Source: Apodemus sylvaticus
Taxonomy: Eukaryota > Chordata > Mammalia > Rodentia > Muridae
Direction: 5' to 3'
Length of the DNA: 64,000 nucleotides
Assembly: GCF_947179515.1 (NCBI RefSeq)
Contig: NC_067472.1
Coordinates: forward strand, 80,603,981 to 80,667,980
The first letter of the stretch is position 1. The number at the start of each line of letters is the position of its first letter. This document shows positions 31,419-42,550 of this stretch, one piece after another. Made by a program: the position numbers and the translations under genes. The notes under the pieces were generated by a model, which had not been told where the DNA came from, ran no database searches, and worked only from the letters and a program-made list of their open reading frames with translations.

Positions 31419-32630
31419 ATCAAAACACATCATCCACCATGATGAAGTAGGCTTCATCCCAGGGATGCAGGGATGGTTCAATATAAGGAAATCCATCAAT
31501 GCTATCCACTACATAAACAAACTCAAAGAAAAAAAACCATATGATCATCTCATTAGATGCAGAAAAAGCATTTGACAAAATCCAGCATCCTTTCATGCTA
31601 AAAGTATTGGAAAGAACAGGAATTCAAGGCCCATACCTAAACATTGTTAAAGCAATATACAGCAAACCGGTAGCCAACATCAAACTAAATGGAGAGAAAC
31701 TTGAAGCAATCCCACTTAAATCAGGGACTAGACAAGGCTGTCCTCTCTCTCCATATCTTTTCAATATAGTACTTGAAGTTCTAGATAAAGCAATTAGACA
31801 ACATAAGGAGGTCAAGGGGATACAAATTGGAAAGGAAGAAGTCAAATTATTACTATTTGCAGATGACATGATAGTCTACTTAAGTGACCCAAAAACCTCC
31901 ACCAGAGAACTCCTACAGCTGATAAACAACTTCAGCAAAGTGGCTGGTTATAAAATCAACTCAAGCAAATCAGTTGCCTTCCTATACTCAAAGGATAAGC
32001 AGGCTGAGAAAGAAGTTAGGGAAACGACACCCTTCACAATAGCCACAAACAATATAAAGTATCTTGGCGTGACTCTAACCAAACAAGTGAAAGATCTATA
32101 TGACAAGAACTTCAGGTCTCTGAAGAAGGAAATCGAAGAAGACCTCAGAAAATGGAAAAATCTGCCATGCTTGTGGATTGGCAGGATTAATATAGTTAAA
32201 ATGGCCATCTTGCCAAAAGCGATCTACAGATTCAATGCAATTCCCATCAAAATTCCAGCTCAGTTCTTCACAGAGTTAGAAAAAGCAATTCTCAAATTCA
32301 TCTGGAATAACAAGAAACCCAGGATAGCTAAAACTATTCTCAACAACAAAAGAAAGTCTGGGGGAATCAGTATCCCTGACTTCAAGCAATACTACAGAGC
32401 AGTAGGGTTAAAAACTGCATGGTATTGGCACAGTGACAGACAAGTGGACCAATGGAATAGGATTGAAGATCCAGAAATGAATCCACATACCTATGGTCAC
32501 TTGATCTTCGACAAAGGAGCCAAAAACATCCAGTGGAAAAAAGATAGCCTTTTCAACAAATGCTGCTGGTTCAATTGGAAGTCAGCATGCAGAAAAATGC
32601 GAATTGATCCATTCTTATCTCCATGTACTA
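31419..32630 (+). pseudogene. L1 ORF2 reverse-transcriptase segment (inverted part)
   Basis: Plus-strand ORF2 from the 'GFIPGMQGW' region (near 31450) to the 'RIDPFLSPC' step. Reverse-transcriptase landmarks are in order: the 'DAEKAFDK' metal-binding Asp near 31556, 'RQGCPLSPYLFN' near 31729-31764 and the catalytic FADD at 31856-31867, all intact. One extra A in an A8 run at 31529-31536 shifts the frame relative to upstream codons. From 31541 the frame is open through the L1 end at 32630 and continues into flanking DNA to 32761, so its last 44 or so residues are not L1. It is a fragment without endonuclease or zinc knuckle and cannot retrotranspose. Confidence 0.92.
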
Positions 32631-32644
32631 GAATTATATTTCTT

Positions 32645-32789
32645 ACTTTACCAACCAGTTGGCAGGTTTTCACATTGAAGTTATACAGAAATGTAAGGAG
32701 ACTTATTCTAATAAAACTCGAGTCCCACGTCCGAGTGCCATTTATCTCTCCATTTATTTAGGCTTTAACATCAGTGATCAATTTTTTTA
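32645..32789. other. Flank of the L1 target site
   Basis: AT-rich DNA that before the insertion continued the old L1 remnant at left. No gene seen. Confidence 0.4.
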
Positions 32790-33640
32790 TGTTTGTTTTC
32801 TTTTTTAAAAAGATTTTTAAAAACTTTTTATTGGTTCTTTGTAAACTTCACACCATGCACCCCAGTCCCTGTCATCTCCCTCTCCTCTCATACCTGCCTT
32901 CCACCCTTGCAATCTCCCCTGCAACAGATTCAAAAACAGTTTCATTGTGGAAGCTGCAGTGTATCAGTGTGTGTCCCACATAATATAACCTTTTATCTAC
33001 ACTTCTTTGCTTGCGAATACTCATTGCAATGACTCATTGGTCTGGTACTAGGCCTCTGGCTTCTGCTACATTATCAATACTGGAGCTTCACCGGGTCTCC
33101 TCTCAGATATCCTGTTGTTGCCCTGTGTCATGGAGATCCACAGCTTTGGATCTTCATGCACTCTAGCAGTTCCTCAATGTGGTAGAAGTTGAGGGGGTCA
33201 GTTCAAAGCCTTAGATCTGGGTCTGAGAATATCAGAGATGGTCTGCTTGCTGGTTCTCCCACTCTCACGCCCTTGGGCCAACTCACCAGGAGCTTCTCTT
33301 CTCCAGTTAGAGCCAACTCTATCCTGCAGCCCAGGTGAGGTACAGGGCCTGCTCTCCTGAGTGCTGCAGCCAGTAAGAGACATGGCCGGCTCTCCCATCT
33401 GCCATAAATGGTCAGGGATGAGGAAGGGGAAGAGGGTATTTCTCCCTGGCCCATGCCACCTCCCAACAGACAAGATTCAGGGCCTGGTTCTTCTGCCTTC
33501 ACACCCTTGGGGCCCAGCTCACCTGCAACCCCTACATCCAGGGCCAGCTCTACTGCGTTGCCCCGGCAAGGTGCAGGGCCTGCTTTCTGGAATGCTGCAG
33601 CAGGTTGGGGTCAGAGCTAGCTCTCCTGGTCTCATGACCC
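32790..33640 (-). mobile_element. Old rodent L1 (Lx-type) 3' region
   Basis: Reverse 3' UTR: TTTTTATTGGTTCTTTGTAA at 32826, then CACCATGCACCCCAGTCCC, CTCATTGCAATGACTCATTG near 33021 and TAGGCCTCTGGCTTCTGCTA near 33050. After that come GC-rich repeats of the GAGTGCTGCAGCCAGTAAG kind. Several overlapping open frames at 33198-33654 are by-products of this GC-rich repeat region. Confidence 0.7.
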
Positions 33641-33647
33641 CAGTGCC

Positions 33648-33822
33648 AACTTAGCAGTTAAGAGCACTATCTGCTCTTCCAGAGATCCTGAGTTCAATTT
33701 CCAGCATCCACATGGTGGCTTATAACTAACTATAATGTGATCTGATGTCCTCTTCTGGCATGCAGTGTACACATAGATAGAGCGTTCCTATCCATAAGTA
33801 AATAAATCTAAAAAACAGAGGT
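33648..33822 (+). mobile_element. B2 SINE, 5'-truncated
   Basis: GCAGTTAAGAGCACTATCTGCTCTTCCAG is the B2 body just after the A box, followed by GTTCAATTTCCAGCATCCAC (B box), CATGGTGGCT and a tail with AAATAAATCTAAAAAAC. The first 20 or so bases are lost or mutated. Confidence 0.92.
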
Positions 33823-34625
33823 ATTTTTTATTATTCAAGCAGAGATCTTACATGACATTCATTTGATCTATTTTAACAACTTGTGTTTTTGATGCATTGT
33901 AAATCTTTTTTTTTTAATCTGTTTTGGTTGGTAACATGAATTTTGTTTTTAATTTGAATTTTATGATTTGGTAAATATCCATATGAATTGTAGTAACTTA
34001 GGACAGATTCCTTTGAGCTTTCTGTATAGGTCAGCATGTTATTTTGAGTAAAAGTAAATCATTCTTTCCCAGTATTCATATTTTCTATAAGCCTTTGATC
34101 GTCAGTGAATAGAAGTGGTAGATGTTGTTTATTTTATTTCAGTTTTACGAGGGACTTAATATTCATTGATAACCTTTTTGAGCTTCCTCAACTTGAGGGA
34201 AAATGTTTGAAAATAAATTTTTAAAAAACATTAGAAAAAATTAGTTCCTATTATTAAAAGCCATTATAATGTATAGACTTCCTCTTGTACGCTTGCCAGT
34301 TTTTGTTTGACTTGGACTCTTAGATACCCTCCCCCCCCTCATTTTTTCTTGTCACTGTGAGTGGTCATTTTTGTAGTATATTGGTTACTAGAAAGGACTT
34401 TGTCCATTCTAGAAATAACTCTGAGGTCAGACTAACCCTTTACTAATTATTGTACCTGCTTTGAGATCACAATGCCTTGAAATTTTCATTATTAAAGAAG
34501 CATAATACTGTCTAAGTCACTTATTTTATTGTAGGGACCATTCATTTCTTTCCCTTTAAGTTCTAAGGAATTTTAATACTTACTCAAGTTTATAAAACTA
34601 TTGTTTTAAAACCTTATATTGGCTC
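33823..34625. other. AT-rich stretch, no gene seen
   Basis: Strongly AT-rich with T-runs. Parts could be old L1, but no landmark was recognised. Confidence 0.35.
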
Positions 34626-34629
34626 ATAT

Positions 34630-34980
34630 TTATTGTCAGTGTGACCGGATCTAGAATCACTGTGGAATCTGTCCTGGTTAGATTGGTTGTCAAGTTGACA
34701 TAGCCTAGAATTGCCGGGGAATAGTGCTCAACCAGTCCACTGTAGGTGTCATCATCCCCAGGCTGATGGGCTTGGGTTGTATGAGAAGCTAGCTGAGCAT
34801 AAGCCACCGAGTGAGCCAGTAAGTAGTGTCTCTCTGAAATTTCTGCTTTGGGTTCTGCCTTGAATTCCTTTCCTGACTTTCTTCAGTCATGGCTTATTAC
34901 TGGGAAGTGTAATCTGAAATAAACCCTTTCCTCTCCTAATGGAGGAATAGTGTTTATCACAGCAACAGGAAGCAAATAGA
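34630..34980 (+). mobile_element. MaLR-class LTR
   Basis: GTCAAGTTGACATAGCCTAG near 34690, GAAATAAACCCTTTCCTCTCC near 34916 (poly(A) signal) and TTATCACAGCAACAGGAAGC near 34954 are 5'-to-3' landmarks of a rodent class III LTR. No internal region. Confidence 0.75.
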
Positions 34981-35699
34981 AGAGATTGTTGGAGTACTTG
35001 CAGGAAAGTTTAATTGAAGAGGAGGGGTTCGGTTCATTCTGAATGAGAATGGCATGATCCTGTGGACTGGGGTCTCATATATTGTATACATGTAAAAAAT
35101 TATGAAAGAAAAATAGTCTTAAAAAGTAAAAAAAAAAACCCAAAACAATAAAAAAGAAGAAAGAAAACAAGATAATAAACTAAGAAAGCAAGTTGAGCAC
35201 CATCATGCATGTCTCTCTGCTTCCTGACTGTGTGCAGTGTGAGCTGCTGCTTCTGCTGTCGTGCCTTCCCTGCCATGATCAATTGTGAGTCAGTCCTCCC
35301 TCCTCAAGCTGTTTTCATCAGCTGTCACAACTAGAAGACAAATGGCCAATAACCCATTCTACTTTTCTTCAATAGCCTTCCATTGTTTCTTACTGTGTGT
35401 CTGGGACAGTGTGAGGCTCAAAGATTTGAGAATAGCACTCATCATGAAATCAGGGAGCCATTGAAATGTGGTGTCTATGGGTTCCTAGACTGTGCTATGA
35501 TTGTGGGCAGTTGAGTGAGCCGTGAACTCTACCTGTTGTAGCATACATACACTGGCTCTAAGCCTAATGCTGCACAGACAGACAGTTCACGTCTAGTGTG
35601 TCTCCGTCCTTGTTGACTATTATGGTAAATACCCACAACTTACGTGCTTTGTTGACTCAGACAGTCCTAAATTTCTGGGAGCCTCAGTTTTTAGTCTTT
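34981..35699. other. No recognised feature
   Basis: Mixed DNA with an A-rich patch near 35127-35180. A short open frame on the minus strand has no family likeness. Confidence 0.4.
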
Positions 35700-36640
35700 A
35701 AAACTGCGACTTATCAGTTGAGGTTTAGTTAGGAAAAGAGACTCACATTAGATATTTCAAAGGAAGTAGGTTAAACGGAGTTTCTTAGTTGGGGTTTTAT
35801 TGCTGTGAAGAGACACCATGACGAAGGCAACTCTTACAAAAGTCAACATTTAATTGGGGATGGCTTATAGTTTCAGAGGTTCAGGCCATTATAATCATGT
35901 CAGAAAGCATGGCAGTGTGCAAGCAGACATGATACTTGAGAAGGAGCTGAGAGTGCTCTACCTTGATCCAAGGCAGCCAGAAGGAGACTGTCTTCCACAG
36001 GCAGCCAGGAGTCTCTCTTCCACAATGGGTGGATCTAGAGCAGTAGGAGGCCTCAAAGCCCACCCCCAAAGTGACACACTTCCTTCAACAAGGCCACACT
36101 TACTGCAGTAAGGCCACACCTCCTAATTGTGCCACTCCCTATGGTCCAAGCATATTCAAACCACCACACAGAGGTAATGTAGTATTAGTGCCTTAAAAGA
36201 CCAAACAAGGCAGTTTGAAAGATGACATGTTAGAAATACAGATATGATAAGTGTGATAACATCATACTTATGAATTTATGGCACAGTTCTCTGTAAACTG
36301 ATGCTTAAATCTCAAGAGGAGGTGTCTTACAGTCTGTCCTTAGGAAGACACCATATGATTGACACTGACAAATCTGCAGAAAGTTTCGTGACTGGTAGTA
36401 GGAATAAGGAAAGAAACCAAGGGGGCTATTCTCTAAAAGTTTGAGAGACGCTGTCAACAGCTGCACAGAATGAGTTCCTACACTCTTATCAATCTCCCAT
36501 CTATGCCTCCAACCAGGAGAAACCAACAGGTAGTGAAATGCCATGGAATTCTGAGAAATGTAGTTTACAAACATCCAGAAGTATAATTCTGGGAGTGGCA
36601 GAGATTCACAGGTCAAATGGAGTTTCTGGCCTCCTTGTTT
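35700..36640 (-). mobile_element. Old ERVL-type LTR, split by a MaLR LTR
   Basis: Left piece (to 35780) has GATATTTCAAAGGAAGTAGG. The right piece (from 36169) has GAGTTCCTACACTC near 36471, CCAACAGGTAGTGAAAT near 36520 and ATTCTGAGAAATGTAGTTTAC near 36548. Together these resemble a mammalian-wide ERVL LTR (MLT2-like) in reverse. The middle is occupied by the younger insertion 35781-36168. Confidence 0.5.
35781..36168 (-). mobile_element. MaLR (MT-like) solo LTR nested in an older LTR
   Basis: Left end TTTCTTAGTTGGGGTTTT, right end ATTCAAACCACCACA. Body landmarks are GAAGAGACACCATGACG near 35805 and CAACAAGGCCACACTTAC near 36086. The flanks CGGAG (35776-35780) and CAGAG (36169-36173) match at 4 of 5 positions, the expected 5-bp duplication. 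Confidence 0.9.
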
Positions 36641-37704
36641 GTTAGGATTTAAGAAAATGCTCCAAAGTTCAAATTGTTGGGTTAAAAGGTGAAAATAATA
36701 ATAATATTTTTTGAGGTGTGCAGATTATGTGGACGCACATGTCAGTGTCCAGAGCTCCGGCTGTGATCATTGCTCTGTGTGTTGTTAAGGAGAGGGTGGG
36801 GCCAGGCATTTTCAATTAGAGACCTCAGGGGCTGCAAAAACTCAACTCCTTACTATGTGATCTTATTGACAATGGAAGATATGTCTATGTGAGTGTTGGG
36901 CTGAGTTATAGGAGACACTATCAGCACAGGGGCCAACATGAGGACTGCTAAGTGGAGAGCTCTTTCTAGATGGTAAAACAATGAGAAGCCCTACGGTGTG
37001 TCTGTACAGGTCAATATTTTAAGGTGCTGGGGTTCAGGAAGCTATAGTCATCTTCAAGGAGAACTCATACTGACTGAGAAAGAAGGAAAGAAACAACGAA
37101 GGAAACAAAGAAAACAAAACAAAAAAACCTACATCATTGATGCTACTTGTGTGCCTTACTGTGAGAAGCTGCAAGATTGGTTACATCAAGGGAAGATGGG
37201 CCCCAAGTGTTTCCTGTACTAGAGCTGAGGTGCTCTCAGGCCTGTTTGCCAATATACTGGTCATGTGATTATTTATCAGAGATTCTATGAACAGCAACCA
37301 TGAGCATATGTTTGTTGAATGGCTGAGTGAGTGTCATGGGATTAAGCAATGTCACCCTCAGAAGGTAGCTAACCATTAGGTCCTATCTTCTCAAATGGAC
37401 TGCTAGGGTTTCCAAGCACGCATGTCACATGCTCAGGGACTTGAGAAGGGCAAGCTCTAGGCGACTGTCATTCTGGAGTCTGGGGTCCCTTAGGCATAGG
37501 GAGAAGAGCTTTAGACCTTGCCAATTTGAAGATATAAGATCTTTTTTAAACTAAAAAGTACTCTAGAGTGAGGTCAGGAAAATCATTTCATATTTAAAAT
37601 GTTATATTTAACGACATAATGCTTTCAGCAGGCAAAAAGCCCAGTAAAATATAATTGTCAGCCCACAAGACAATTGCATGTGTTATTAAAGTCTGCATGC
37701 ATAA
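36641..37704. other. Single-copy DNA, no gene seen
   Basis: Includes an AT-rich motif-dense patch near 37560-37700 with TAAT/ATTA cores that could be conserved, but no firm element was seen. An A-rich patch occurs near 37095-37125. Confidence 0.35.
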
Positions 37705-37825
37705 TGGGTACAGTGGACGGGAGCCTGTGATCTCAGTACTTGGAAGGTTGAGGCAGGAGGATTATATATTTGAGGTTAGAGTGAACTACTGAGACCTTAT
37801 CTTAAATGTAAAAAACAAAACAAAA
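37705..37825 (+). mobile_element. Old B1-like monomer (PB1/B1F type)
   Basis: CCTGTGATCTCAGTACTTGG, AGGTTGAGGCAGGAGGATTA and a tail of AAAACAAAACAAAA follow the 7SL-derived monomer. It is too diverged for a modern B1. Confidence 0.7.
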
Positions 37826-38619
37826 GGCAAAGGTAGGCAGAGTCGGAGACTCATAGGGCAGTTCTGGACACAGACACAACATGTCTTCCCGGCCAGGGCA
37901 TCTCTGTAGCCACAGCCTCATCTGGAGGTGACACCGGCGCCTGGAGAGGTGGCTCTTGGGAAGCATGAAGCCAGTGGAACAGCCTCCCCTCTTTGCTCCG
38001 GTAACAAAACCTCTCAGTGACAGATGCCATGATTGTCTGGTCCAAGCTGGGCTTGGGACCAAGGCTGCACTTCCTGCTCCTCCATATAGTCAGTCCTGTT
38101 TCCATAGTTTCTCAGGGGGTATGATGGCCTGTGCCTGCTTCATGACCTTGTCTAGCCCAGATATCTCCATACAAACAGCAAAAGATGTACCTTCTATGTA
38201 CATGGTTGGAAAAAAAGTTCCTTTAAGCAACAGACAATGGGCTAAGGTTGGGCACATTTCCTGGACAAAACCCACAGCTGGGTGGGAAGAACTAAGCCTA
38301 GAATTCCAGTTTCTACACACACCCTTTTAGCAAGAAGTATTGTGCTGTACGCCACCTGTAGAAATGTATATATCAGCACAAACAGTTCGCATGGATTCTC
38401 CTCCAATTTTTACCCTCCTGCCCCCACGAACCTCAGCTTTTTGTGTTCCCATCCTTTCTGGTCCTTTCCTTTCAGTATATTCGTCCCTTGGATAAGAATT
38501 GATGGTGGTGAGGATGATGACGTATGTAAAACAGATTTATGTTTGTAGAAGATTCCTCTGCTGGAGAAAATGCCATGTCTCTCTGCGACTGGACCACACT
38601 AAGTTCTTCCTGTTGCTGG
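37826..38619. other. No recognised feature
   Basis: Single-copy DNA; CACCGGCGCCTGG near 37930 is locally CpG-rich. Overlapping open frames have no family likeness. Confidence 0.4.
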
Positions 38620-38960
38620 CGCAGGTCCGCAGGGGTTGCTCTAAGTAGCCGGCTGTTGCAGCCTCATGTACATATTTCTGTTGTCAGCATTAATAAGCTA
38701 CAATTGCCTGGGGCCTTGTTACCCACCAATTAAACTTTGGGTTTTATTGTGCAACCTTGAGGATGCCTTACGGTGTCAGAAGCGCCTGGCAGTTAAGTAC
38801 GACTAAGACTCATCGCTCCCTCACGGCCGCTTGGCATCTTGCTCCACTCTGGGTGATTAAGGAATTAATTGATTTGGACGAGACTGGCACATGCTCTTGA
38901 CAATAAAATGATGACTCCCTATTAAGCTGTGGCTTCCAGGCGCCTGCTGCTGCACTCCAC
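38620..38960. promoter_or_regulatory. Best candidate conserved noncoding element
   Basis: Single-copy DNA rich in homeodomain cores: ATTAATAAG at 38689, CCAATTAAAC near 38727, GTGATTAAGG near 38853 and GAATTAATTGATT at 38862. These alternate with retained CpGs (GCCGGC near 38649, CACGGCCGC near 38822, AGGCGCC near 38939). No transposon was recognised for several hundred bp around. The mix of TAAT cores and kept CpGs is typical of developmental enhancers, but no conservation data were available. Confidence 0.35.
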
Positions 38961-39299
38961 ACAGGTTGGTTGGTGACTGGGCCCTGGGCTTCTGGACAGT
39001 CCCCAGATGACTGTGATGCTGGGTTCTGTCCCAGGAAGTGGAGATCCCAGAAGAGCCCTCTAGCAGTTCCAATGCCTTCAGACCTCCCTCCATCCCTCTC
39101 CCCCCCTTTCCCCTTCAGTCCCCCTTCCCTCTCCCCTCCAACTTCTCTCCCTCCATTTTCCTTCCACCCCATATCTCTTCTTTCTCATTTGTTTCTTTCC
39201 CTTTTGAGGTCTTCACCCCATCTCTCCCTCTTTTCCTTCTGCAGGAGCTGGGACAGGATAGTATTCTGAACCAGGGTGCCTGAAGCTTTTGGAGAAAAT
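38961..39299. other. Single-copy, with a pyrimidine-rich tract
   Basis: A CT-rich tract runs at about 39080-39240. Open frames there are Pro/Ser-rich by composition. Confidence 0.45.
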
Positions 39300-39400
39300 A
39301 TAGATAAAACTGGTGAGTGTTTCCTGCAGCACAAGGAAGCAGAGGCTCAGAGAGGCAGGGTGACTGGCCCAGGAGGCTCAGAAAAAAAAAAAGGACAGTG
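39300..39400 (-). mobile_element. Probable MIR SINE
   Basis: GAAGCAGAGGCTCAGAGAGG followed by CAGGGTGACTGGCCC is the reverse of the MIR core ('gaggctcagagaggttaagtaacttgcc' type). Only the core is visible. Confidence 0.55.
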
Positions 39401-40515
39401 GGGGAATTCAGGTCCTGTTTGGTGTCCTCAGTGGGTCCCAGAGAAGGTAAGACATCAGCCCAGGCTGGCTATTAAGAGCACCAATGGCCCTGGTACAACT
39501 TCTTGCTTTTTGGATCTTTTAGCATTAGTAGGAGGTTCCTCCATCTGCCTTGTAAATGGGTGATGGGTCACTGACAGCCCTTCCTTGGGCAATGATGAAA
39601 GGCTAGGGAGCTGAGACGTGTACCTGCATCTCCCTCTTTCTCTTTTCTCTGCTACAGAGGAACTTCGAGTCTCTAGGATGTGGAGGTAAATTAAAGAAGA
39701 TGCGTGATTCCTGGATAATCACAGAGACAAGCTTCCCACCACGGACGCCACCTGCCTTCAACTGTCCTACTGAGGAATATGTTACGTAGTTCATAAAGCT
39801 GCAAACACACGGGGCATTTTGTTACAGCGCTAGTGTTACTTGGACAGACTGAGCTTTCAAGTGTTTCTGTTCTTTCCTTTTCTTACCTTATTGCACTGGT
39901 TAAATCTCCAGTGCGACGCTGCTGAAAGTAGAAAAATATCTTTGCTTGGTCCTGATCTTCACAAATTATTGCATTTCTCATAGCATAAGTTTGGTGTAGT
40001 TTACCTTGTAGGTAGTCTTTATTATGTTCAGTACATTGCCATCTATTCTTAATGTTCTGGAAAAGTTTTAAAAAGATAAAATATTCTTTTGAGGGGTGAT
40101 TATTTTAATTACAATAAGTTTTTTTCTCCTTTTCTAAAAGGAGCATTTGCCAATGGGTTTGTTCCTTTAAATAACCAACCCCTTGCATGTTTAAGAAGAG
40201 TTGTGATTGACAGCTGCCCGATGCAGAGTAGAGCTTTTTTGGAAACACATCTGTAAGTGTCATTTAGGTGGCCTTGCTGGATGAGAATGGAGGGACCCAA
40301 GAGAGCCAACGCCTCATGAAAACAGCATTTCTGGAATCAAAGTGGAAAGGAGTCACCTTTGAATATCCCCTGTCTGGTGCAGGTGACCCAAAGCAGAGTC
40401 CCTTCGGTCTCTTCTGCAGTCAATGCTTGCTTGGTTAGCTGTTTCCAGAGATATGGAGCTAAGGGTTAGGCTCCAGGAGTCAGTTGCCTGGATTAAGTCT
40501 TAGGGACAGTGTTCT
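39401..40515. other. Single-copy DNA, no gene seen
   Basis: AT-rich around 39880-40130. No repeat or exon recognised. Confidence 0.4.
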
Positions 40516-40974
40516 AAGATGAAACACTCTTATTTTTCAGAGAATTTCATACATGAGTACAATGACTGCATTTTGATCCTTTGCACCCCTATACTTCCAG
40601 ATCTGCTCCACTGCTCACAGCCCTTCCTTCTTACCTAAGTAGCTTACTGATTCCAGATTGTGCTTCCCTATGCTTATGCATGTGGGTCCATCTACTAGAG
40701 TGTGGCCCACCTAACGAGCCCCTGAAGAACACTGACTCTTCCTTCTCCAGAAATCATCAACTGTTAATAGATCTTGACTGCTCCATGCTACTTGTTTGGT
40801 AGATCTTGTGGAATTGTTGTGTAGGCAAACATGGCCTCTGTGTGTTCAGGAGTACAGCAGTCATGTCCAGAAGACATAGACATCACTTCCCTCCAGTTTG
40901 GTCTCCCCATGCTCTCTCCCAAGATAGTCCTGTGGCTAGGGGTGGGTATTATGGAGATATCTTATCTAAACTCA

Positions 40975-41065
40975 CTATTTAACCCAGACCTGTCTGAAAT
41001 TTGCAATGCTTCTGCCTCAGTCTTCTGGGTACTGGGATTATAGGTGTATACCATCATACTGGGTT
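40975..41065 (-). mobile_element. B1-related SINE fragment
   Basis: CAGTCTTCTGGGTACTGGGATTATAGGTGTA is the reverse of the left half of a 7SL-derived SINE. Confidence 0.65.
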
Positions 41066-41422
41066 AGATAGTTGCTTGATAGAATTACCCATGGACCTGT
41101 GTAGGCCTGGAGCTTTGGTTTTGGAAGGGAACTAGTTATTAATTCAACTTCTTTAATAGATTTGTGCCTTTCCAGTTGTACTCTTTCCTTGAAACATTAT
41201 ATCTTTCATAGAATTGATTCATTTCCTCCACGTTATTAAGCTTGTGGACATGAATTTGTTTATAAAATTCTATTATTATTTTACTGTCTATGGGATTTGT
41301 GATGATACTCCGTTTCCACTCCTGGTATAAGTAATTTGTTTTTACTCTTTTCCCTTTTGTAATTTAGCTGGAATAGTGGATTATAGGTTTTATTGATCTT
41401 TTTTAAATAACCAATTTTGGGA

Positions 41423-41565
41423 CAGGTGTGCTGGAGCATGCCTTTAATCCCAGTACTAAGGAGGCAAAACCAGGTAAAACTCTGAACTTGAGGCCAGCAT
41501 TGTCTCCGTAGTGAGTTCCAGACAATTTGGTGCTACATCATGATATCCTGTCTCAAACAATTTCA
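41423..41565 (+). mobile_element. B1-type SINE inside old L1
   Basis: GGAGCATGCCTTTAATCCCAG, TGAGGCCAGCATTG and GTGAGTTCCAGACAA in order, diverged from young B1. It interrupts the minus-strand L1. Confidence 0.75.
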
Positions 41566-42389
41566 TTTTTCACTGATTTCCATATTGATTTTGTTGATGT
41601 CAGTTTTGCTGGCCCATGCTCTGTTTCGGTTAACTTTCCTGCATCCCATGGGGTAAATTTGGTTTCCTGGGAGTAGATGCTTAGAATACAGTCTTCTCAG
41701 GGCTTATTTTCTCCTGACATTTGCACTTGATTCAAAATTCTCTTGTTAGCGTTTCTTTCTTTGAGTCACACAACTTTTGTTTTTATTTTATTTAGTGTAA
41801 ACTATTTAAAAAATTGCCTCTGGGTTTCCTCATCGACTCCTGTGCATCTAGAAGTGATTTGCTTTCTGTTCAGTGATTTGTGTCAGCTGCAGTTCTGTTC
41901 CACTGTGGTCTGAGCACACAGGGTATGATTTAAGATTGTGCAAGTGTGTTTTATGGCCTAGAATGCGGTCTATCTTGGTCTATCTATTATACTCAGCTGC
42001 TTGATGGTGCTGCTGAGTTCTACCCTGTCCTTATTTGTTTTCTGCTAGATCTATACAACTTTGATGGACAGGTGTCAGTCTCCTGACATTATAGAAGATG
42101 TATTTAATTCTGCTTACACTTCTGCTTTTGCTTTGCACATTTTTATATTCTTCTGTGAGGTCAGACATGCTAACTGTCAGGCAGTCTTGATTTTTATTAT
42201 TTTTTATTATTTACAGCCACACACTTCACCCATTTACACCTTATAACTCCCCTGGCTTTGTGGTCAGTTACCCCATTTAGAATAGTGTGTTTTAGTCTCT
42301 TTAGTTATTATGTATTTTGAAAGATAATTTTTTCTGTTTCTTAAATTTATTTATTTATTGTAAGGGAATGGATGTTTCCCCTGCATGTT

Positions 42390-42550
42390 TATCTAGGTGT
42401 TATATATGTGTAGTGTCCTTGGAGACCGGAAGAGAAGATTCAGTCCTCTGGAACTGGGTGTGAGCCCTTATATGGGGTGCTGGGAACTAATTTTGGGCCC
42501 TCTGGAAGAGCAACCATTGCTCTTAACCTCTGAACCATCTCTAGCCTCTA
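42390..42550 (-). mobile_element. B3-type SINE
   Basis: GGTGCTGGGAACTAATTTTG and CATTGCTCTTAACCTCTGAACCATCTC are the reverse B-box and A-box ends of B2/B3. Confidence 0.8.

Larger units (their letters stand above)
30207..32644 (-). mobile_element. Young L1 with 5' inversion (twin priming) and 16-bp target duplication
   Basis: A 2.4-kb LINE-1 insertion whose 3' part lies on the minus strand (about 31418 down to 30223: ORF2 C-terminus, stop, 3' UTR, A-tail seen as a T-run near 30221). Its upstream part is inverted to the plus strand (about 31419-32630). The inverted piece ends in ORF2 just before the point where the minus-strand piece begins, so the two are almost adjacent in the parent L1. 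The sequence TAGAATTATATTTCTT occurs at 30207-30222 and exactly again at 32629-32644. That duplication, the A-tail and the inversion show one retrotransposition event by twin priming. Confidence 0.93.
40520..42180 (-). mobile_element. Old L1 remnants, minus strand, with SINE insertions
   Basis: 40520-40920 is the reverse of an old rodent L1 3' UTR (TTTCATACATGAGTACAATG near 40546, GTCATGTCCAGAAGACATAG near 40861). 41080-42180 is the reverse of ancient mammalian L1 ORF2. Read on the minus strand, the piece at 41880-42070 follows the endonuclease-domain end, including the step encoding 'ATAGACCGCATTCTAGGCCA' and the 'ACCACAGTGGAAC' (SDHN-like) position. Two SINE pieces lie inside. No intact frame remains. 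Confidence 0.6.

Noticed and set aside
31541..32761. 406-codon frame as a possible functional gene
   Set aside because: Codons 1-363 are L1 reverse transcriptase from an inverted, truncated copy; the rest is flanking DNA.
33198..33654. Cluster of overlapping frames of 70-99 codons on both strands
   Set aside because: They lie in a GC-rich, internally repetitive old L1 3' region; composition explains the open frames.
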